A stretch of 64,000 nt of DNA from Aspidapion aeneum (Eukaryota; Arthropoda; Insecta; Coleoptera; Brentidae), in NCBI GenBank assembly GCA_963576565.1, contig OY755046.1, positions 54,539,471 to 54,603,470 on the forward strand, written 5' to 3'. The notes beneath the pieces were generated by a model that saw only the letters and a list, made by a program, of their open reading frames with translations, made no database searches and was not told where the DNA came from. Shown here one piece after another: positions 63,281 to 64,000 of the stretch (positions are counted from its first letter, which is position 1; each line of letters begins with the position of its first letter). The translations under genes were made by a program, and so were the position numbers.

Positions 63281-63888
63281 CAGGGCCAACAAAAAAAATA
63301 CAGGCCACGACCCTAAAAAAAAACAGCTGTATTTGACTTTGTCATCTGTGTTTGTCATGGCATTTGTTTATTTGTTTGTATTGTAAAACTTTCTCGATTT
63401 TTTAATGATTTTTTACAATAAAGTTCATTTGAAATCCAAAAATACCAGCGTTTATCTTTTTAAAACAAAATTACACTAAAAAAAATCATTTTTTTGAGGT
63501 AATTTTTGTAAACACATGTAAATAACTATATTAAGTTTTAAAAGTCTGCTGAGTGCCGAATATAACCAAATAGATGTAGGTAATCCGATTACTTTTCACG
63601 CAGAAACGAACACATTCGCTTTTGCTTTAAATTTAATTTTTGTGTAAGCTAATGAAGCGGTTCTGAAAAATTAAGGATTACTATACATTAAAAAAAAATG
63701 TTCTGCAAGAATATAGTAAAAACAATCTTAAAACCGGCTATATTTTTAAAAAAATCAAATATTTGAACCATCATTCCAACTTCAATATTTTAAAGACTGT
63801 GTCGTAACGTGACCATAAAAAAAAAAACAGCCCCCGATGTGACGTCAACAAAGTGGAGGATCGTGGCACGTCCGTTTTGATGGCCCTG
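63281..63888. mobile_element. CAGGGCC-family element, copy 3, 608 bp
   Basis: Starts 'cagggccaacaaaaaaaata' and ends 'cgtccgttttgatggccctg'. Flanked by identical 7-bp GTTAAAT at 63274-63280 and 63889-63895. The best-preserved termini of the three copies. Non-coding. Confidence 0.9.
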
Positions 63889-64000
63889 GTTAAATATGCC
63901 CTTTCACGAATACGGACGGTGCATCGAGCGCGGCCCACTAGATTAATCTACGTTGGCCAGGAAAATTTGAATTGAGTTTAGGCCCACTATATCTAAAGCC

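Overview
The window looks like nuclear DNA from an insect. It is AT-rich, its one clear host gene has spliced exons with GT-AG borders, and most of the rest is transposon-derived. The host gene is the 5' third of a mitochondrial proline dehydrogenase (PRODH, the sluggish-A/slgA orthologue) on the + strand. Six exons are visible: 14576-14706, 19505-19724, 59808-59892, 61345-61468, 61576-61656 and 62268-62368. All phases agree and they give 247 codons plus one base. The gene runs off the right edge, so most of the FAD-binding barrel is not here. I cannot name the species or order from the sequence alone.

Layout. 1-14.3 kb lies upstream of the gene and is repeat-rich. It holds a LINE reverse transcriptase fragment, a ~150-bp tandem repeat (1.86-2.5 kb), a ~170-bp satellite array (2.76-5.5 kb) with three hAT-type MITEs inside it, a pogo/psq-type transposase relic (6.9-7.3 kb), a PIF/Harbinger-like element (8.4-10.0 kb) and a THAP-domain exon (11.3-11.5 kb, minus strand). 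14.6-19.5 kb is exon 1, intron 1 and exon 2. Intron 1 carries a 489-bp MITE, a hAT MITE and a 1.1-kb hAT with a decayed transposase.

Intron 2 is 40,083 bp (19725-59807) and almost entirely repeats. It starts with a damaged tandem copy of exon 2 whose splice donor was hit by a 2.4-kb TIR element with a 9-bp target duplication. It continues with nested elements at 24.6-26.5 kb and a complete 7,858-bp BEL/Pao LTR retrotransposon in antisense orientation (27044-34901; LTRs identical by eye, intact 1763-codon gag-pol ORF). Further on are several MITEs with readable target duplications, Tigger relics, foldback-like hairpins of 0.45-1.1 kb and a six-unit ~600-bp tandem array (49.7-53.3 kb). Intron 3 (59893-61344) contains a ~420-bp retroposon with a 13-bp target duplication and a Tigger relic inside it.

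No RNA genes, CRISPR arrays or prokaryotic systems were seen. The most informative signals are the stacked insertions, whose target duplications can be read directly, and the way they bear on the splicing of slgA. Element boundaries come from visual alignment; family names rest on TIR, TSD and protein motifs, not on database searches.
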